Source: Limnohabitans sp. Rim8 (GTDB lineage Bacteria; Pseudomonadota; Gammaproteobacteria; Burkholderiales; Burkholderiaceae_C). From it: a stretch of 9,804 bases of DNA. The notes beneath the pieces were generated by a model. That model did not search any database. It worked only from the letters and a program-made list of their open reading frames with translations, and had not been told where the DNA came from. Below, in pieces: positions 7,578 through 9,804 of this stretch. The stretch spans positions 1-9,804 of the forward strand of contig CAMDXR010000093.1 of the NCBI GenBank assembly GCA_945877725.1, given 5' to 3'. The translations under genes were made by a program, and so were the position numbers. How positions within the stretch are numbered: position 1 is the first letter of the stretch; each line of letters opens with the position of its first letter.

Positions 7578-8363
7578 ATGAATCCAACAGCCAATCAAGA
7601 CACTGTTCTCAACGTCTCGGGTATTTCCAAACGATTTGGCGGCTTGCAAGCGCTGTCCGACGTCGGTATCACCATTCAGCGGGGCCAGGTCTATGGCCTG
7701 ATCGGGCCCAACGGGGCCGGTAAAACCACGTTTTTCAACGTGATCACGGGCCTCTACACCCCAGACAGCGGCAGCTTCGAGTTGGCGGGCAAGCCCTACC
7801 AACCCACGGCGGTGCACGAGGTGGCCAAGGCCGGTATTGCCCGCACCTTTCAGAACATTCGCTTGTTTGCCGAAATGACGGCCCTCGAAAACGTGATGGT
7901 GGGCCGCCATGTGCGCACCCATTCGGGTTTGATAGGGGCCATTTTTCGCACCCCCAGTTTCAAGGCCGAAGAAGCTGCCATTGCCCAGCGTGCCCAAGAA
8001 CTCCTTGACTACGTGGGCATCGGTAAATATGCCGACTACAAAGCCCGTACCTTGTCTTATGGCGATCAACGCCGTTTGGAAATTGCCCGTGCCTTGGCCA
8101 CAGATCCCCAACTCATTGCCCTGGACGAACCCGCCGCTGGCATGAACGCGACCGAAAAATTGCAACTGCGCGAACTGATTGACCAGATCCGCCGGGACAA
8201 CCGGACCATTTTGTTGATCGAACACGATGTGAAACTGGTCATGGGATTGTGTGACCGTGTCACCGTGCTCGACTACGGCAAACAAATCGCCGAGGGCACG
8301 CCTGCCGATGTGCAAAAGAACGAAAAAGTGATTGAAGCCTATCTGGGCACGGGAGGACACTGA
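7578..8363 (+). CDS. livG: Branched-chain amino acid ABC transporter, ATP-binding protein LivG
   Basis: One of two cytoplasmic ATPases that power the LivHM channel. The 261 residues form a single ABC nucleotide-binding domain: Walker A GPNGAGKT at 43-50, a Q-loop in ARTFQNIRLF near 90-99, the ABC signature in the LivG-type form LSYGDQRR at 159-166, Walker B LIALDEP at 179-185, and the switch histidine in LLIEHDVKLV near 216. Features favouring LivG over LivF are the longer insert between Walker A and signature (VMVGRHVRTHSGLIGAIFRT) and the C-terminal EKVIEAYLGTGG. All catalytic motifs are intact. The stop is one base ahead of the livF ATG, so translation of the two ATPases is probably coupled, fitting their heterodimer. 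Confidence 0.96.
   Translation: MNPTANQDTVLNVSGISKRFGGLQALSDVGITIQRGQVYGLIGPNGAGKTTFFNVITGLYTPDSGSFELAGKPYQPTAVHEVAKAGIARTFQNIRLFAEMTALENVMVGRHVRTHSGLIGAIFRTPSFKAEEAAIAQRAQELLDYVGIGKYADYKARTLSYGDQRRLEIARALATDPQLIALDEPAAGMNATEKLQLRELIDQIRRDNRTILLIEHDVKLVMGLCDRVTVLDYGKQIAEGTPADVQKNEKVIEAYLGTGGH
8351..8356 (+). promoter_or_regulatory. livF Shine-Dalgarno inside the end of livG
   Basis: GGGAGG lies eight bases before ATG 8365 and inside the last codons of livG. It favours 8365 over the in-frame ATG 8332, which would add eleven residues unlike the family. Confidence 0.8.
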
Positions 8364-8364
8364 A

Positions 8365-9081
8365 ATGACCGACATCCTTTTAAAAGTCAAAGACCTGCAA
8401 GTGGGTTACGGCGGCATTCAGGCCGTCAAGGGCGTCAGTCTGGAAGTGCACGACGGTGAATTGGTGTCCCTGATCGGATCCAACGGTGCCGGTAAAACCA
8501 CCACCATGAAAGCCATCACCGGCACCTTGTCTTTGCAAGCCGGAGACATCGAGTACTTGGGCAAAAGCATCAAAGGGCAAGGCCCCTGGGACTTGGTCAA
8601 GCAAGGCCTGGCCATGGTGCCCGAAGGCCGTGGCGTGTTCACCCGCATGACCATCACTGAAAACCTGCAAATGGGCGCTTACATCCGCTCGGATACGGCG
8701 GGCATTGCCGACGACATCGAGAAGATGTTCACCATCTTCCCGCGTCTGCGCGAACGCAAAGACCAGTTGGCCGGCACCATGTCCGGAGGCGAGCAGCAAA
8801 TGTTGGCCATGGGCCGCGCCCTGATGAGTCGCCCCAAGGTGTTGTTGCTGGACGAACCCTCCATGGGCTTGTCGCCCATCATGGTGGACAAAATCTTTGA
8901 GGTGGTGCGCGATGTTTATGCCCAAGGCGTGACCGTGTTGCTGGTAGAGCAAAACGCCAGCCGGGCTTTGGCCATTTCCGACCGGGGTTACGTCATGGAC
9001 TCGGGCCTGATCACCATGACCGGCATCGGCAAAGACATGTTGCAAGACCCCAAGGTGCGTGCCGCTTATTTGGGCGAGTGA
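8365..9081 (+). CDS. livF: Branched-chain amino acid ABC transporter, ATP-binding protein LivF
   Basis: Second cytoplasmic ATPase of the LIV-type importer. The 238 residues contain Walker A GSNGAGKT at 38-45, the LivF-typical MVPEGRGVFTRMTITENL stretch in place of the usual Q-loop context, the signature MSGGEQQ at 139-145, and Walker B VLLLDEP at 159-165 followed by SMGLSP. The position of the switch histidine is occupied by asparagine (VEQN), as in E. coli LivF, so this is a family trait and not damage. The C-terminus VRAAYLGE is typical. It is the last gene of the operon. No binding-protein gene follows; a convergent intergenic region with REP-like palindromes comes next, and no canonical T-run terminator was seen. 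Confidence 0.96.
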   Translation: MTDILLKVKDLQVGYGGIQAVKGVSLEVHDGELVSLIGSNGAGKTTTMKAITGTLSLQAGDIEYLGKSIKGQGPWDLVKQGLAMVPEGRGVFTRMTITENLQMGAYIRSDTAGIADDIEKMFTIFPRLRERKDQLAGTMSGGEQQMLAMGRALMSRPKVLLLDEPSMGLSPIMVDKIFEVVRDVYAQGVTVLLVEQNASRALAISDRGYVMDSGLITMTGIGKDMLQDPKVRAAYLGE

Positions 9082-9114
9082 TGATTGGACTAGGGGTCAT
9101 CGCCAGTTTTGACA

Positions 9115-9140
9115 TTCGGCCGCAGGGGCAGCCTCCTACA
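9115..9140 (-). repeat. REP-like palindrome, copy 1 (inverted)
   Basis: Read on the minus strand, this 26-base unit has the head TGTAGGAG, then a 6-bp stem GGCTGC/GCGGCC (one T-G wobble) around a CCCT loop, ending CGAA. The form (a GTAG/GTGG-type head followed by a short imperfect palindrome) is that of the repetitive extragenic palindromes best known in Pseudomonas. Its partner, copy 2, lies 70 bases away in opposite orientation. Confidence 0.7.
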
Positions 9141-9176
9141 GGGGCAGGGCAAAAGTCCTACAGGGGCAGGGCAAAG
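9134..9176 (+). repeat. Two tandem direct repeats of 22 and 21 bases
   Basis: The unit beginning TCCTACAGGGGCAGGGCAAA occurs at 9134-9155 and 9156-9176, the second lacking one A of an A-run. The first overlaps the head of REP copy 1. On the minus strand each unit contains TGCCCCTGTAGGA, so the repeats look like partial duplications of REP head and loop sequence. There are only two copies and no unique spacers. Confidence 0.85.
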
Positions 9177-9210
9177 ATTCCACAGTGAAAAGGCTGAGTG
9201 CCGTTATCTT

Positions 9211-9236
9211 TGTGGGAGCGAGCCCCTGCTCGCGAA
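9211..9236 (+). repeat. REP-like palindrome, copy 2 (direct)
   Basis: The 26-base unit has the head TGTGGGAG, a 6-bp perfect stem GCGAGC/GCTCGC around a CCCT loop, and the end CGAA. Aligned with copy 1 it is identical in head (one A/G change), loop and tail; the differences are confined to stem positions and keep the pairing. It ends 19 bases before the stop codon of the convergent Bug-family gene. Confidence 0.75.
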
Positions 9237-9255
9237 TGGTTGCCTGGCGACTGTG

Positions 9256-9804
9256 TCAGTCCACCCTTGCGCCGCTGGCCTTGACCACGGCTTCATAACG
9301 GGCCAACTCGCGCTTCATGAAAGCGCCAAATTGCTCAGACGAATTGCCCACGGGCTCGGCCAGCAACTGCGCAAAGCGTGCTTGTGTTTCGGGGGCTTGA
9401 AGTGCCGTGACAAATGCTTTGTTCAGCTTGTCCACCACATCGCGGGGTGTGGCGGCGGGTGCCACCAAGCCCCACCAGGTGTCGATTTCAAAGTCCTTCA
9501 GCGTCTCGCTCATGCTGGGGATGTCGGGCAGGGCGCTGTTGCGTTTGGCGGTGGTCACCGCCAGCGCTTTGAGTCGGCCTGATTTGATGTTGGCCGCTGC
9601 GGTGGCCAGATTGTCGAAGTTGAAGTCCACCTGGCCCGACAACAAGGCCAGTTGCGCCGGGTTGCCTCCGTTGTAGGGAATGTGCACCGCAAAAATGCCT
9701 GCGGCGCGCTTGAACATTTCGCCCGCTAAATGGCCTGCACTGCCGTTGCCCCCCGAACCAAAGTTCAGTTTTGCTGGGTTAACTTTGGCATAAGCCACCA
9801 AATC
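9256..9804 (-). CDS. Bug-family (TctC-like) periplasmic solute-binding protein, N-terminal part beyond window
   Basis: Probable extracytoplasmic binding protein of the tripartite tricarboxylate transporter/Bug family, which binds small carboxylates or related solutes in the periplasm. Only the C-terminal 182 residues are present, running into the right edge. Family wording seen: AYAKVNPAKLNFGSGGNGS and the following AGHLAGEMFK, HIPYNGGNPAQLALLSGQVD, DNLATAAANIKSGRLKALAV, LPDIPSMSE, WWGLVAPAATPRDVVDKLNK, the AEPVGNSSEQF stretch and VKASGARVD at the end. Family proteins are about 320-330 residues with a signal peptide, so about 140 N-terminal residues, including the signal peptide, lie outside. 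It faces the liv operon tail to tail and is probably regulated separately. The ligand cannot be inferred; Burkholderiales carry many such orphan genes without TctAB membrane partners. Confidence 0.92.
   Translation of the reverse strand, partial: DLVAYAKVNPAKLNFGSGGNGSAGHLAGEMFKRAAGIFAVHIPYNGGNPAQLALLSGQVDFNFDNLATAAANIKSGRLKALAVTTAKRNSALPDIPSMSETLKDFEIDTWWGLVAPAATPRDVVDKLNKAFVTALQAPETQARFAQLLAEPVGNSSEQFGAFMKRELARYEAVVKASGARVD

Noticed and set aside
7407..8390. A 327-codon minus-strand open frame across livM, livG and livF
   Set aside because: It spans two gene boundaries of a well-defined operon and mirrors the codon bias of livG; no family motif is seen.
8935..8964. Loss of the switch histidine in LivF (Asn in VEQN)
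   Set aside because: This is normal for LivF proteins, including E. coli LivF, so it is not a mutation of interest.
9134..9176. CRISPR-like direct repeats
   Set aside because: Only two units, directly abutting with no spacer between them, and related to the neighbouring REP sequence.
9109..9582. A plus-strand open frame starting in the REP region and running over the Bug gene
   Set aside because: It starts in repeat sequence and is antisense to a recognisable C-terminal Bug-family protein.

Overview
The window reads as ordinary core chromosome of a betaproteobacterium. The best fit is Burkholderiales, probably a Comamonadaceae member such as a Rhodoferax/Limnohabitans-type freshwater organism. 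The reasons are protein wording (TrxB, FtsK, LolA, RarA), a HMGF-ordered branched-chain amino acid (liv) transporter operon, and a Bug-family (TctC-like) periplasmic binding protein, a family strongly expanded in this order. The genus is a guess from family resemblance.

Layout. (1) 1-764, minus strand: the N-terminal part of trxB (thioredoxin reductase), running off the left edge. (2) 765-927: a short divergent intergenic region. (3) 928-5352, plus strand: ftsK, lolA and rarA, 5 and 19 bases apart and so presumably one transcription unit. They join chromosome segregation at the septum, lipoprotein export to the outer membrane, and rescue of stalled replication forks. This matches the enterobacterial order trxB-lrp-ftsK-lolA-rarA-serS, but without lrp between trxB and ftsK and without serS after rarA. 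(4) 5353-5542: an intergenic region with a candidate promoter, a terminator-like GC hairpin with a T-run, a 9-base inverted repeat enclosing both, and a hairpin just before the livH ribosome binding site. (5) 5543-9081, plus strand: livH, livM, livG and livF, two inner-membrane permeases and two ATPases of an ABC importer of the branched-chain/hydrophobic amino acid family. The substrate-binding subunit (livK/livJ type) is not in the window. (6) 9082-9255: a convergent intergenic region with two inverted REP-like palindromes and two direct repeats between them. (7) 9256-9804, minus strand: the C-terminal part of a Bug-family periplasmic binding protein, running off the right edge.

No tRNA, rRNA, CRISPR array, insertion sequence, phage gene or defence system was seen. 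All genes look intact apart from the two cut by the window edges. The most interesting non-coding signal is the REP pair at 9115-9236: its two palindromes share head and loop sequences but have different stems that still pair, as expected for selected, mobilised REP/REPIN elements. Second is the rarA-livH leader. Nothing here supports a claim of a wholly new biological system.
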